64,000 bases of DNA from Streptomyces sp. CBMA152 (GCF_014596475.1 NZ_MECJ01000012.1:1-64000), one strand, 5' to 3'; shown: positions 25,921 to 34,669, counted from the stretch's first letter. Made by a program: numbers and translations. Notes: generated from the sequence alone by a model not told the origin.

Positions 25921-26295
25921 TCAGGTGGGATTGAGCGGGGTGATGCCCGTTCCCGCGTACAACTCAGGCTCCAGCGACAGGACCGTGAGCGGCTCACCCG
26001 ACTTAAGCGCCTGCCAGGCGATCGCCGCCGCATGAGCCACCGGCCACTCCACACCCGGCCAGTCCATCGCATCCACGGCGTGCGCCGCACTGAACGGGAC
26101 GGCTTCCGCGAACCGCAGCGACGCGGCGTGCCTGCCCGCTCCTCCCACTTGACGCTCGGCAGCCAGAACGGACAGCGACGGGACCAGGACGCGGCCGGTT
26201 CCACGCGAGGCCTCGATGTACAGGCCGATGAAAAACGGGTCGGCCCGGTAGAGAGCGGTCAAGGCGGTGTGGTCCAGGACGGCCGTCAGATTCAT
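25921..26295 (-). CDS. PIN-like toxin of a toxin-antitoxin pair
   Basis: The 124-residue product starts TAVLDHTALTALYR, with the conserved early Asp of PIN-domain ribonucleases. It has Glu in AERQVGG near residue 47 and ends with an AHAAAIAWQALKSG helix before the position where VapC proteins have TADP; here it reads SLEPELY, so the last acidic site is altered. Size and order fit a VapC-type toxin. ATG 26295 overlaps the antitoxin stop by four bases (ATGA), so production is coupled to the antitoxin. Confidence 0.6.
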   Translation of the reverse strand: MNLTAVLDHTALTALYRADPFFIGLYIEASRGTGRVLVPSLSVLAAERQVGGAGRHAASLRFAEAVPFSAAHAVDAMDWPGVEWPVAHAAAIAWQALKSGEPLTVLSLEPELYAGTGITPLNPT

Positions 26296-26546
26296 GCGGC
26301 GGCGCCGCCCTGATGGGCACGGATCTTCGCCCAGGCGTCCTGGCCGGCTTCCTTGACCTGCTCGCTGTACTCGATCCCGAGCTCCCGGGCGGCCTCCAGG
26401 GCGCGCTGCTCGCGCTCGGCAGCCGTGGGCTCGCGGGTAGCGAGCTCCTCCAGCAGCTCCATGATGGTGGTGCCGCGCTCTTCAGCGAGGGTGCGCAGAC
26501 GATCGCGCACCTCTTCACTGGTCTTGATGCTCGTCGGCTTACTCAT
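26292..26546 (-). CDS. Ribbon-helix-helix-type antitoxin
   Basis: The 84-residue product starts SKPTSIKTSEEVRDRLRTLA, then EERGTTIMELLEELAT, a usual ribbon-helix-helix DNA-binding start for VapB/CopG-like antitoxins, followed by a helical toxin-binding tail (GIEYSEQVKEAGQDAWAKI). ATG 26546 is chosen because the RHH domain begins there; the frame upstream belongs to a dnaB remnant. A near-perfect palindrome lies 11-23 bp upstream and probably serves as its operator. Confidence 0.7.
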   Translation of the reverse strand: MSKPTSIKTSEEVRDRLRTLAEERGTTIMELLEELATREPTAAEREQRALEAARELGIEYSEQVKEAGQDAWAKIRAHQGGAAA

Positions 26547-26556
26547 ACCAACGATT

Positions 26557-26569
26557 CTACCGCCGGTAG
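26557..26569. promoter_or_regulatory. Palindromic operator before the antitoxin gene
   Basis: CTACCGCCGGTAG is a 13-bp palindrome with 6-bp arms around one base, ending 10 bp upstream of the antitoxin ATG. Its place and symmetry fit autorepression by the ribbon-helix-helix antitoxin. Confidence 0.55.
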
Positions 26570-26599
26570 AGCAGATCGGTCTGCACTTCTCCCTCTCTG

Positions 26600-26870
26600 G
26601 CGCCATGAACCGGACAGGCCCTGAAGGAAGCAGCCATCCCGAGGCCTGGAGCACTACCGGAACCACCCAGAAGCACACTTCCGCAGTTAGCCCGTTGCGG
26701 TGCTTGGCCACCAGCCCATCGCCCTCTCACCGGCCCGGGGCGACGCGCTCTCGTACGCGTCCGGCCGGTGCAACAGGATGACGATGTCGGCGTCCTGCTC
26801 CTGGCTGCCCGACTCACGCAGGCTCGGTGCGGAGGCGGAGTTGCAGGTCGCGGAGTTCGCGCGGGGGAAA
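26600..26870 (-). pseudogene. Replicative helicase DnaB C-terminal remnant
   Basis: Minus-strand reading gives LRESGSQEQDADIVILLHRP, then DAYESASPRAGERAMG, the well-known DnaB C-terminal stretch. After a frame change near 26700 it continues AKHRNGLTAEV, again in DnaB order. The ATPase core upstream is missing. It may come from a plasmid or phage replication region. Confidence 0.65.
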
Positions 26871-27632
26871 GCCCACGGTGCGGTGACTTTCGCGGGAGGT
26901 GGTGCCGCGCAAGGCCGACACTGACTCTCGGTGAACCTGGCCACGATCAGCGGTGCCGCGGTGGGTGAGGAGGTCGGGATCAAGGACGTGCCCCGGCCTG
27001 CGCTGGCACTACCTCCCCCCGCTCGAACACCACCTCGGCACACCGCACTTCACCCCCAGCGCGCTGCTCCTCGGCGCCGACTCGGTAGCCCACCGCCATC
27101 TGGCCGCGCTCACGCCCTCCAGACCCGGCTCCGAGCCGGCCGTGCAGCCCGCCCGCACGCTGTAATCCACCGCAAGCCCCCTGGCCCCGAGCCGATGAAC
27201 GGCTCGGGGCCTTCGCGTGCCGGGCCCGTTGCGATGTGCGTGGTGCCAGCCCGGGGCCGCTGCGCTCCGCCTCGTGCCTGCGCTGGGTGTACGGACTCCC
27301 CCTCACCTCCGTCACCGAGCTCTGCCCGCACTGCGCGGGACACGCCCCGAGCTGCCGGTGGGTTCCCTCCCCCTAACTGCCCGCAGCGGCCGAGCAAAGG
27401 TCAACACCCATAACGCACCTGCCGAACCAACGGCTACACCGGTGACACCGGCGACAGCCCAGGTCAGCGCCTCACACCAGACGATCAACACGGTCAGAGG
27501 GCGAAAGAACGGTGACAACGCAGGTCAGTGGCTTCCCCAAGGCTTGCGCCACTCGGAGCCCGGAACCCTCATATGTCCGCTGACCTGCACTGTCACCGCC
27601 GTAGCCGATCATGCGGCGAGAACGGGGACGGA
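26871..27632. other. Gene-poor stretch with coding scraps
   Basis: No complete gene is supported. Two plus-strand pieces look like ends of former genes: about 27015-27165 (LRWHYLPPLEHHLGTPHFTP, ending before TAA) and about 27270-27376 (RWVYGLPLTSVTELCPHCAG). Neither has a start or recognised domain. Near 27180-27220 the sequence GCCCCGAGCCG...CGGCTCGGGGC can form a strong hairpin that may act as a terminator. The remainder holds the 3' flank of the minus-strand membrane protein gene. Confidence 0.4.
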
Positions 27633-29045
27633 TCAGCGCTCGGTCGCCGGCGCGGACGACGGCCTGGAGGTGGGCACCGCCCCGATCTGGAAGGCCTCAG
27701 CGAGCGGGGTGCCGGGGAACAACCGGGCAACTTGCTTGGTGAGCACCAGCATCACGTCAACGAGCGGAGTGCTGTCGCTGAGGACGGTGCCGATCCAGAA
27801 GAAGCCAGCAGCGGGAACGGTGAGCAGCAGCAGCCACGCAGACCACCAGAACACGGTCGCCACGCTGAGCACCGCGGCGACGGCGGAGCCGACACCCCAT
27901 GCCACGCGGAACAGGCGGCTGAAGACGCTGTTGAGATTGACGCTCCAGGCGTAGGGCGCCTCCTCCCGATGCAGTTTCGCGCGCAGCAGCGGCCAGTACT
28001 GGAAGTACAGGTCCCACGGGTCGACCAGCAGTAAAACGCCGGCCAGGGAGAGGCCCGTGCCGAACCCGCTCCACGTGCGGCCGATGCGGGTGGTGATCGC
28101 GTAGTCGAGCATCGCGCCGCCCATTATCAGCAGGCCGCCCAGAGCCCGGCCGGTGAACAACGCGATGGTCTGCCAGACCTGAAGCTGGCGGGCCTGCTCG
28201 GAGTCCTGGCCCTCGGGAAGGTCGTCGGCGATGCGCTCGCGGCGCTGGACACCGTCCTTGAGGAAGTCTTCGGCGGTGCGCAGCGCCCGGTCGACGTCGG
28301 CGAGGAAGTACTCCTCCTGCAGTTCCGGCGGCAGCTGGGCGCTCTGAACGTTGGGGGCGACGTCGATGCTGGTGGTCGGCATCGAGGTACGCAGCTGCGC
28401 GAGCTCCTCCTGGAGGACGGTGGCCTTGGACTGGGCGCGGCTGGCGAGAACTTCAGCTTCCTGCCGCGCCTGGCGGGCCAGCTTGAGTTCCTGCTTGGCA
28501 ACGCGCAGTTGCTCGCTCAGGGTGTCGATCTGCTCCTGTACGGCGGCCGGAGCTGCGGACAGTTCATCGAGCTGCGACTGGAGGCCGGCCACCAGGCGCA
28601 GCAGGAGCAGAGTCAACTGGTGCGCGCTGACCCGTTCCTGTTCGAGTTCGAGGGCGCGGTCGGTCATGACCGCGAGCCGGTCGTTGGTCTTCTCGATTAC
28701 CGCGAGTGCCCCGCCCGGGGCGGCCGGAGCCTTTGCGGGTGGCGCGGCGGGCGGCTTGTTGGCGGCCTCCCACAGGCGGAACGCCTTCTCGAGGTCCAGC
28801 GCCTGTTTGCGGGGCTCGGTGACGACGGCCCGGACCACGGCATCGACGAAGGCCTTCGGTGGCACCTTCCCGCTCAGGTTGTCGCTGATCGTCGACTTCC
28901 CGTACATCACGGAGTCCTGCAGCTGCCGCAGCGTGACGCCGTGGAGATCGATCAGGCCGCGCAGGAACTGGGCTAGCTGAGCGGCCTGCTCCGTCTGGGC
29001 ACGCAGCGGCGCCCATGCCCGTCCCCGGCCCTTGCGGCCTGCCAT
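27633..29045 (-). CDS. HTH, coiled-coil and transmembrane protein
   Basis: The 470-residue product starts with a basic AGRKGRGRAWAPLRAQTEQA segment and an XRE-like helix-turn-helix (GVTLRQLQDSVMYGKSTISD, LSGKVPPKAFV). A long coiled coil covers about residues 100-240 (LELEQERVSAHQLTLLLLRL; LRVAKQELKLARQARQEAEV). Hydrophobic segments follow near residues 305-350 (ALGGLLIMGGAMLDYAITTR; SLAGVLLLVDPW) and 385-430 (VGSAVAAVLSVATVFWWSAW; LLLLTVPAAGFFWIGTVL). Similar HTH-plus-membrane proteins are common in Streptomyces and unexplained. ATG 29045 directly precedes the basic start. The upstream region carries repeated TTTGTCCGG boxes, possibly its own binding sites. Confidence 0.65.
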   Translation of the reverse strand: MAGRKGRGRAWAPLRAQTEQAAQLAQFLRGLIDLHGVTLRQLQDSVMYGKSTISDNLSGKVPPKAFVDAVVRAVVTEPRKQALDLEKAFRLWEAANKPPAAPPAKAPAAPGGALAVIEKTNDRLAVMTDRALELEQERVSAHQLTLLLLRLVAGLQSQLDELSAAPAAVQEQIDTLSEQLRVAKQELKLARQARQEAEVLASRAQSKATVLQEELAQLRTSMPTTSIDVAPNVQSAQLPPELQEEYFLADVDRALRTAEDFLKDGVQRRERIADDLPEGQDSEQARQLQVWQTIALFTGRALGGLLIMGGAMLDYAITTRIGRTWSGFGTGLSLAGVLLLVDPWDLYFQYWPLLRAKLHREEAPYAWSVNLNSVFSRLFRVAWGVGSAVAAVLSVATVFWWSAWLLLLTVPAAGFFWIGTVLSDSTPLVDVMLVLTKQVARLFPGTPLAEAFQIGAVPTSRPSSAPATER

Positions 29046-29058
29046 CGCGCCCCCCGGC

Positions 29059-29138
29059 TTTGTCCGGCCGTGTCCCGGACAAAGAGCTCCTTGTCCGGAG
29101 TTCACCTGGTCGAAGGGTACGGACAAAGTGCCGGACAC
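29059..29138. promoter_or_regulatory. Cluster of TTTGTCCGG boxes between divergent genes
   Basis: Five copies of TTTGTCCGG or its complement lie within 80 bp: 29059-29067, 29075-29083 (inverted), 29091-29098, about 29120-29127 (inverted, ACGGACAAA form) and 29131-29137 (inverted, partial). They sit between the minus-strand HTH/membrane gene and the plus-strand CoiA-like gene. Paired inverted copies suggest a dimeric regulator; iterons of a replication origin are a less likely alternative. Confidence 0.6.
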
Positions 29139-29213
29139 ACACCAGGGCGCAAGGCTCATGACTGGAACCACCCGGTTCCCCAACCCGACCTCGTCCCCTG
29201 GGAGTTGCCCCGC

Positions 29214-30527
29214 ATGACCCGCCCCGCCACTCTGGCCGCCACCCGATCCCGCCGCGTCGCGGCCCGCACCGCAGGCCCCGGACAGCTGACGATCCCCGTG
29301 AAACGATCACGCGGTGGCCGCTCGCGCAGCAAACTGCCCCGCATGAGCGAACTCGCAATCGATACCGGCGACGGCGGCCGGGTCATCGACCTGCGCCGCG
29401 AACCAGACGCAGCCGGGCGTCTGCCCCGCGGCAAGGCCGCCGGCCGCTACTGCTGCTGCGCCTGCGGTGCCCAGCTGATATTCACCGGCCCGGCCACCGA
29501 GCACTCCGGCTTCACGCCTCGCTTCCGCCACGACACCAGCACCCCCGGCACCGACCGGTGCAGTGCACCCGCCCCCCGCCAGGCCGACGTCCAGGCCGAC
29601 CTCACCGTCATCCTCGATCTCCGCGACCAGTTGGTACGCGCCCTGCCCGGCGCTACCATCTGCCTCCAGATCGACCCCCATCTCGCCGGACAGCGCTGGG
29701 ACCTGCCCCCGGCCCTGGTCGTGAGGCGCGGCGACGACGTGGTCGTCATCGACCGGCCGCGCCGCCTGCTCACCCAGCCCGCCGTCGACGCTCGCCTGCA
29801 GGCCGTGCGCACCCAGTACGGGCAGAAGGCAATCCACTGGTGGTTCTTCGACCGCACCGACTCGCTGCACTACGAGGCGGCCGGCACCGTCAACGTCCGC
29901 CCCCACGGCAAGCCCGACACCCACCACAAGGTCCGCCCCACCCCCGCCCAACGGCAGATCATCAAGGTGGGCAGCGCGGTCTGCTGGATCACCCAGGACA
30001 CCGTCCTCATCCCCTACGGTGGCCACCCCGGCACTTACCCCGTCCTCGAAGGCGAGGACTGGAGCGGCGAGGTGGCGTCCTGGGCGCGGGACTGGAAGAT
30101 CTCCCATCCCTACCCGGGCGACGGCGCCGCCTGGTGGGGCCTGATCCCCGTCCCCCTGCTCGTCCTAGGCCAGCACACCGGATTCCGGCCCGCCCCCGCC
30201 TTCCATCTGATGGCCGCCCTGGAAAGCGCCCAGCACGGCCGCGAAGCCCACCGCCGCCGCCTCGCCCTCGACAACGCCCAACGCCCCGCAGCCGAGGCCC
30301 ACAGCGCGGTGCCCGACCCGCTCCCCCTTGACGCATCAGCGGACCAGGCAGCTCGCCCGCCCGCTCCATCGGTGCCGCTGGCACCGGCGGCCGCCCCCAC
30401 GCTGCCGGTGCCGCCCCGCCCCGTCCTGCCGCCCGCCCCGCCGCACCCGCCCCTCCCCCGCGTCCCCGCAACGCCCCGGCGCCGGTTCTCCTGGAGCCGC
30501 CTGCTCCCTTGGCGCTGGCGCCGGTGA
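29214..30527 (+). CDS. CoiA-like zinc-finger protein with possible nuclease domain
   Basis: The 437-residue product has a Cys-rich entry YCCCACGAQLIFTGPATEHS followed by FTPRFRHD, recalling the N-terminal zinc finger of competence protein CoiA (CPxCxxxL...HFAH). A middle domain (about residues 120-260; PPALVVRRGDDVVVIDRPRR, then KAIHWWFFDRTDSLHYE) could be a PD-(D/E)xK-like fold, not proven. The C terminus is Pro/Ala-rich and ends in Arg/Trp-rich residues. ATG 29214 has GGGAG nine bases upstream; ATG 29343 is an alternative start that would remove a basic leader. It diverges from the HTH/membrane gene across the TTTGTCCGG boxes, suggesting joint control. Confidence 0.55.
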   Translation: MTRPATLAATRSRRVAARTAGPGQLTIPVKRSRGGRSRSKLPRMSELAIDTGDGGRVIDLRREPDAAGRLPRGKAAGRYCCCACGAQLIFTGPATEHSGFTPRFRHDTSTPGTDRCSAPAPRQADVQADLTVILDLRDQLVRALPGATICLQIDPHLAGQRWDLPPALVVRRGDDVVVIDRPRRLLTQPAVDARLQAVRTQYGQKAIHWWFFDRTDSLHYEAAGTVNVRPHGKPDTHHKVRPTPAQRQIIKVGSAVCWITQDTVLIPYGGHPGTYPVLEGEDWSGEVASWARDWKISHPYPGDGAAWWGLIPVPLLVLGQHTGFRPAPAFHLMAALESAQHGREAHRRRLALDNAQRPAAEAHSAVPDPLPLDASADQAARPPAPSVPLAPAAAPTLPVPPRPVLPPAPPHPPLPRVPATPRRRFSWSRLLPWRWRR

Positions 30528-30561
30528 CCAGCACCGCCGGTGCCAGCGGCTCTGGGGCGGC

Positions 30562-31674
30562 CTATGCGTCGACCGGTTCGCAGATCGTGGCCGTCCCAGA
30601 GCGGATTGTGAAGATCCCGCTTCCTGGAGGGGAGGCGACTGAACGTGCCTTGAGGTCCTCGACATCTGTAGATGCCGGCCAGCGGGTCTTCGCGACGGAC
30701 CAGCGCACGCCGTCCAAGTCGACGCCCGCCAGCACAGCGGTGCGCAGGTCGGCTGTGGTGAAGTCGTCCAAAAACGCCTTCACCTGCGCGAAGTCGAGTA
30801 CGGGGAAGTCGTGGACATCCAGCTCATGGATGAAGATCCCGCGCACCCGCTCGGAGCATTCATGGCTGAGGTGCCGGACAGCCCAGTCGCCCCGCCGTAC
30901 AAGGGCACTCAAGTCGTCAACGAGGGCGCGCGGGCGGTCCACAAACTGGTTGAGCTGCTCTGCTCGTTCACGCTCGGCCCGCCGCGCCGCACGAGCCTCC
31001 AGAAAAAACCGGCGGTTGCTCGCCCTGGGAGGGGAAGAGAACTCAACAGCCAGGCCGCTCGCACCGGCAAGTTCCCCCGATACTCGCCGGATGTCCACAA
31101 GCACCGCGTCAAGGGCCTCGTCAAAGCCGTGCCGCACGAAACCCTTCGCTTCCCACAGCACGTCGCAGATCTGCTCCGCACGATGCTGGAGCTTGCGCGA
31201 GAGGGTCCGTGCCTGCTCGAAGTCGTCCACGACGCTGCCAGACAGCACGCCATCAAGCCGACGGACCAGTCTGTGGACTTGCTGCCAGTCCGTGAGTGCC
31301 ACATCAAGCGCTTCCAGCGCCTCGTACCCCGCAACGACAGACGGGCGTACACGCAGGGCGATCCGAGCCCCAGGGCTCACCCTCGCCAGGACCTCCCGGA
31401 CTGAAGCAGGCTCGCGGGATGAGGAAGCGACTGGCACCGGCAGGTGCCTGGCCAGAGGCGTTTGCGGGAGGATCGCGGCGAGTCCGGCTTCGACGTTAAC
31501 CACAGCATCCAGGCCTTCCACCAGGGTCTTGTGGCTTGAGTGCAGCAGCACCTCCCGCAAACCGGCCTCGACATCCAAAAAACCACCGACCGCATCGAGA
31601 AGAAGACTCTGCTGATCAACGATCCAGCCCTCGACAACACCACCGTCGCCGACCGTGATCTCGTCACCGGTCAC
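30562..31674 (-). CDS. Helical protein with pentapeptide-like tail, coupled to an ECF sigma factor
   Basis: The 370-residue product is mostly helical (for example LSRKLQHRAEQICDVLWEAK and RAARRAERERAEQLNQFVDR). It ends with a segment FTTADLRTAVLAGVDLDGVR, which has A(D/N)LxxxxL pentapeptide-like spacing, and a Trp-Pro motif. Proteins with this tail are commonly encoded directly downstream of a Streptomyces sigma factor. GTG 31674 overlaps the sigma stop (GTGA), with GGGAGGAGGA upstream, so I prefer it to 31689. A regulatory or anti-sigma-like partner role is likely from position but unproven. Confidence 0.65.
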   Translation of the reverse strand: MTGDEITVGDGGVVEGWIVDQQSLLLDAVGGFLDVEAGLREVLLHSSHKTLVEGLDAVVNVEAGLAAILPQTPLARHLPVPVASSSREPASVREVLARVSPGARIALRVRPSVVAGYEALEALDVALTDWQQVHRLVRRLDGVLSGSVVDDFEQARTLSRKLQHRAEQICDVLWEAKGFVRHGFDEALDAVLVDIRRVSGELAGASGLAVEFSSPPRASNRRFFLEARAARRAERERAEQLNQFVDRPRALVDDLSALVRRGDWAVRHLSHECSERVRGIFIHELDVHDFPVLDFAQVKAFLDDFTTADLRTAVLAGVDLDGVRWSVAKTRWPASTDVEDLKARSVASPPGSGIFTIRSGTATICEPVDA

Positions 31675-32252
31675 TGCTCCTCCTCCCACCTGTAAAGCCG
31701 CTCCACTGCTGCCCGACGGGCCTTCTTCAGGCTCGCCCGTACCGCCTCCGGAGTGAGGTGGAGCTGCTCAGCGATCTCGGACGGGGTGAACCCGCTGAAC
31801 GTCCACGCGAGCACCTGCCGCTGTCTGGCCGGAAGGCCCCTCAGGACGTGCAGAGTCTTCTGCTGGCATTCCCATTCGCTCACCGCATCGGTCCGGGGCA
31901 GCAACGAGGTCGGTTCGGGAACCTCGTCGACCAGGTCCTCCCGCACATCGGAGATCTTGCGGACCAGAGAGCGGGAGGCGACGGTATAGACCCACGGCCG
32001 GGGATGCTGGATGTCATCCCACCGTTGGTAGGCCTTGACCATCGTGGCCTGGGCAATGTCGGCAGCATCGGCCACGCTGGCGCCGTGATTTACCAAAAAC
32101 GCCACCAGAGGGCGCACCGTACTGCGGTAGAACGCAGAGAATTCCTGGTCGGTTGCCCACTGCTGACGGCCCTGCTGATACAGCGCTCCCCACCGGGCGG
32201 GTGACGACGGGGCCGGTAAATCCCCGCCACCCGCCAGGTCGTCCTCGCTCAT
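31671..32252 (-). CDS. ECF-type RNA polymerase sigma factor
   Basis: The 193-residue product has sigma region 2 (FYRSTVRPLVAFLVNHGASV, ADIAQATMVKAYQRWDDIQH, then PRPWVYTVASR) and region 4 (LPARQRQVLAWTFSGFTPSE, IAEQLHLTPEAVRASLKKAR). It redirects RNA polymerase to alternative promoters. The start overlaps the stop of a small membrane protein gene and its own stop overlaps the next gene, giving a fully coupled three-gene operon. No classical zinc anti-sigma factor is nearby; the membrane protein and the downstream protein are candidate partners. Confidence 0.85.
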   Translation of the reverse strand: MSEDDLAGGGDLPAPSSPARWGALYQQGRQQWATDQEFSAFYRSTVRPLVAFLVNHGASVADAADIAQATMVKAYQRWDDIQHPRPWVYTVASRSLVRKISDVREDLVDEVPEPTSLLPRTDAVSEWECQQKTLHVLRGLPARQRQVLAWTFSGFTPSEIAEQLHLTPEAVRASLKKARRAAVERLYRWEEEQ

Positions 32253-32500
32253 ACGCCACCCCGTGCCTTCCCGGCCGGTGCTGTGAGCAGACGCATCCGC
32301 AGCAGCTGCCCGTTCATGCCCGAGGTCTCAACCTCGAGGCGGCCGCCGGCCCCGGCGGCCCGAAGCGCACCCGTCAAGCACCGCTGCCGGGCCAGTTCCT
32401 GCTGCACCCGCCAGCGCAGCCGCAGCCACAACCCCAGCAGTCCGCATCCCTTCGCCGTGACGATCGAGATGATGGTGACAACGACCGTTGCCGAGTCCAC
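32249..32500 (-). CDS. Small membrane protein, first gene of the sigma operon
   Basis: The 83-residue product has one N-terminal membrane span (ATVVVTIISIVTAKGCGLLG, then LWLRLRWR) followed by a basic cytoplasmic tail. ATG 32500 is preceded by GGAGAGGGAGAC. Its stop overlaps the start of the sigma factor gene. It could tether or control the sigma factor at the membrane; this is inference from position. Confidence 0.6.
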   Translation of the reverse strand: MDSATVVVTIISIVTAKGCGLLGLWLRLRWRVQQELARQRCLTGALRAAGAGGRLEVETSGMNGQLLRMRLLTAPAGKARGGV

Positions 32501-32740
32501 GCGGGTCTCCCTCTCCGTTGGGCGCGGACCCCCAGAAGGCCCGGCATGAGCTAAGAGCCCACAGGTCCCACCAGCGTGAACTCCCCCAGAAACAAAAAGA
32601 GTTGCCGCAGGTCACCCGGCTAGTGACACACGTCACTAGCCGCTGTCTTCACCGTTCGGCGCCCGCGCAGACCCCTCTCCCGCGTGGGATACAGCCGGGA
32701 GGGCCGGTCCGATGTCAGAGCTGGCTGCCATCATCCGGCC

Positions 32741-33043
32741 ATGCTCATCAGCCCGAAATCAGCGTGCGCCACCTTCGGGGACCTCACCCAGAACTGCGTG
32801 CTCCCCCTGGTCCCGGACCTTCTGCTCCGCACCAAGTCGCTGATCCACCACGGCCACATCGTCATCGGTGACGTGGCGCTGCGCGGCTACAAGCACAAGG
32901 CGCGCTGGATGTACGACGACCGCGATGTCCATCGCGCCGGCCGTGCGCTCACCGACCTGCGCATCGACTTCGGCGACCTCGCGGAAGTCCGTCTGCCTGA
33001 GTACGCCGACTCCCGCATACATAGGCATCGGGGATCACACTGA
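32741..33043 (+). CDS. Hypothetical protein, possibly frameshifted
   Basis: ATG 32741 opens a 100-residue frame with protein-like texture: CATFGDLTQNCVLPLVPDLL, HIVIGDVALRGYKHKARWMY, LTDLRIDFGDLAEVRLPEYA. It ends in His/Arg-rich nonsense, while the next frame from about 33020 looks better: IGIGDHTDWRRQLMSWMYDA, PSYRIIGDNGLPGGLTLAEF. A single shift near 33015 would give a protein of more than 170 residues. No family is recognised. Confidence 0.4.
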   Translation: MLISPKSACATFGDLTQNCVLPLVPDLLLRTKSLIHHGHIVIGDVALRGYKHKARWMYDDRDVHRAGRALTDLRIDFGDLAEVRLPEYADSRIHRHRGSH

Positions 33044-33319
33044 CTGGCGCCGCCAGCTGATGTCCTGGATGTACGACGCGGCCTTCCACAAAGCGATGAG
33101 GGAACGCCGCGGCTACGACCCTGACCGGCCGTCCTACCGAATTATCGGGGACAACGGCCTGCCCGGCGGGCTCACTCTGGCCGAGTTCGTCGAAGCCCGC
33201 AGCGACATGCCGCACATGCACAACATGGCGGGCACCAAGCCGCGAGGCTTGCTGTCCCGGTCAGTTGGCCAGTGGCCAGGCTCTCTCGTACGCGGCCGGA
33301 AGACACCTCGGTCCGCGGC

Positions 33320-34669
33320 TCAAGTACGAGACGCGACAGCAGCGCGGCCTCGTTCGTGCACCTCCCGCGCCTGTGGGTTTGCCGTGTACGGCTTCACGGC
33401 GGCGAGCATCGCGCGGAACCGGTCATCGCACCGGCCGGACTGGACGTGCGGGTGCTCGTCGAGCATCTGATGCCAGTGCCCGCACGCCTCATCCAGTCGC
33501 CCGACTTCGAGCTTGCGCTCCGCGAGGAGCCCGAGGTGGCGGACCCGGCCGCGCCGGTAGACCGCGTGCCGGGAGCGGTCGGACTCCTCCAACGCCTCGA
33601 TGGCCGCGCGCCTGTCGCCGAGCGCGTGGCGGACCTGGGCCACGTGGTAGGCGAGCGAGGAAGGGTCGTAGGACCCGAACGCCTTCGCCTTGGATTCGGC
33701 TTTCTCCATGGCGACTTCCGCCTCTTTGATCTTCACCAAGGCAGTGGAGCGGTCGCCGTCGGTGGCCGCGGCATGGGCTTGCTGTCCAGCCAGGAACGCC
33801 CGCATCCTGGGCCCCGCTTCCGGAGACGCGGCGGAGGCGGCGTCCCCAAGGCGTACGGACAGGTGGGCATGGCCGAGGTCGACAGCCTGCACGCTCATCC
33901 CGCGCAAGGTGGTGCAGTACGTCAGATGGTCCCGGGCGGCGGACGAGAGTTCGAGCGCTTTGGTGTAGTAGCGCTGGGCGAGGCCGTCGAGGCGTTCATC
34001 CATCGCCATGTACCCGGTCAGGTACAGGTGGTCGGCGGCGGCCGACAGCATCGCCCGCCGCACGTCCTCGGGAGCCTGGGCGCGCAACGCGGGGGCGATG
34101 GTGTTGACCAGGTACGCGGCGGCCATCGGGCGCGCGGTGCGGCCGCCGAACTCGTCGTCGATCTCGCTGATCTTCTCCGTCATCGCGGCCACCGCGTCGA
34201 CTTCGCCGTACCCGATCCTGATATGCGGGTCCCGGCGTACGGCCTGGAACCGGTCGGCGGCGTCGGCGTACTCAGGGATGCCCAGCACGAGGGCCGCCGA
34301 GAACAGTCCGGCGGCCCCCAGTACCGACCGGCGGGATGGGTCCATGTCCGCGCTCCCCAGTTCGATCAGAGCCGCCGCCGTATCCACGCCAGCGCTGCTA
34401 CCGGCGCCCTGCGGACCACGGAATCCTGTCTCTGCCGGGGTCACTGGACGGCGAAGACGCCGGGCGAACGCTTCCACGACCAGCGGACGCACCCGGGCAC
34501 GCGGCATCGTCCCGGACAGCCAGTGACACACCGACGAATCGTCGTACCGCAGCTCCAGCCCCGCCTCGGTCCCGGCGCGGTTTACCGCCCGTGCCAGCTC
34601 CCCGTTCGTCCACCGCGCCTCACTCATCAACTGCTCAAGCAGCGTGTTCGGACTGCGGTCGCCGGTCAT
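33320..34669 (-). CDS. XRE/TPR-type Streptomyces regulator
   Basis: The 449-residue product has an N-terminal helix-turn-helix-like part (LLEQLMSEARWTNGELARAV, SSVCHWLSGTMPRARVRPLV), then a Tat-signal-like SRRSVLGAAGLFSAALVLG at about residue 111. Helical TPR-like repeats follow (ALELSSAARDHLTYCTTLRG; RHALGDRRAAIEALEESDRS). Proteins of this build are abundant in Streptomyces and often stand at the edge of peptide or secondary-metabolite gene clusters. It diverges from the peptide/methyltransferase genes starting at 34877 and is the obvious candidate regulator. The Tat-like segment is internal and probably not an export signal. Confidence 0.75.
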   Translation of the reverse strand: MTGDRSPNTLLEQLMSEARWTNGELARAVNRAGTEAGLELRYDDSSVCHWLSGTMPRARVRPLVVEAFARRLRRPVTPAETGFRGPQGAGSSAGVDTAAALIELGSADMDPSRRSVLGAAGLFSAALVLGIPEYADAADRFQAVRRDPHIRIGYGEVDAVAAMTEKISEIDDEFGGRTARPMAAAYLVNTIAPALRAQAPEDVRRAMLSAAADHLYLTGYMAMDERLDGLAQRYYTKALELSSAARDHLTYCTTLRGMSVQAVDLGHAHLSVRLGDAASAASPEAGPRMRAFLAGQQAHAAATDGDRSTALVKIKEAEVAMEKAESKAKAFGSYDPSSLAYHVAQVRHALGDRRAAIEALEESDRSRHAVYRRGRVRHLGLLAERKLEVGRLDEACGHWHQMLDEHPHVQSGRCDDRFRAMLAAVKPYTANPQAREVHERGRAAVASRT

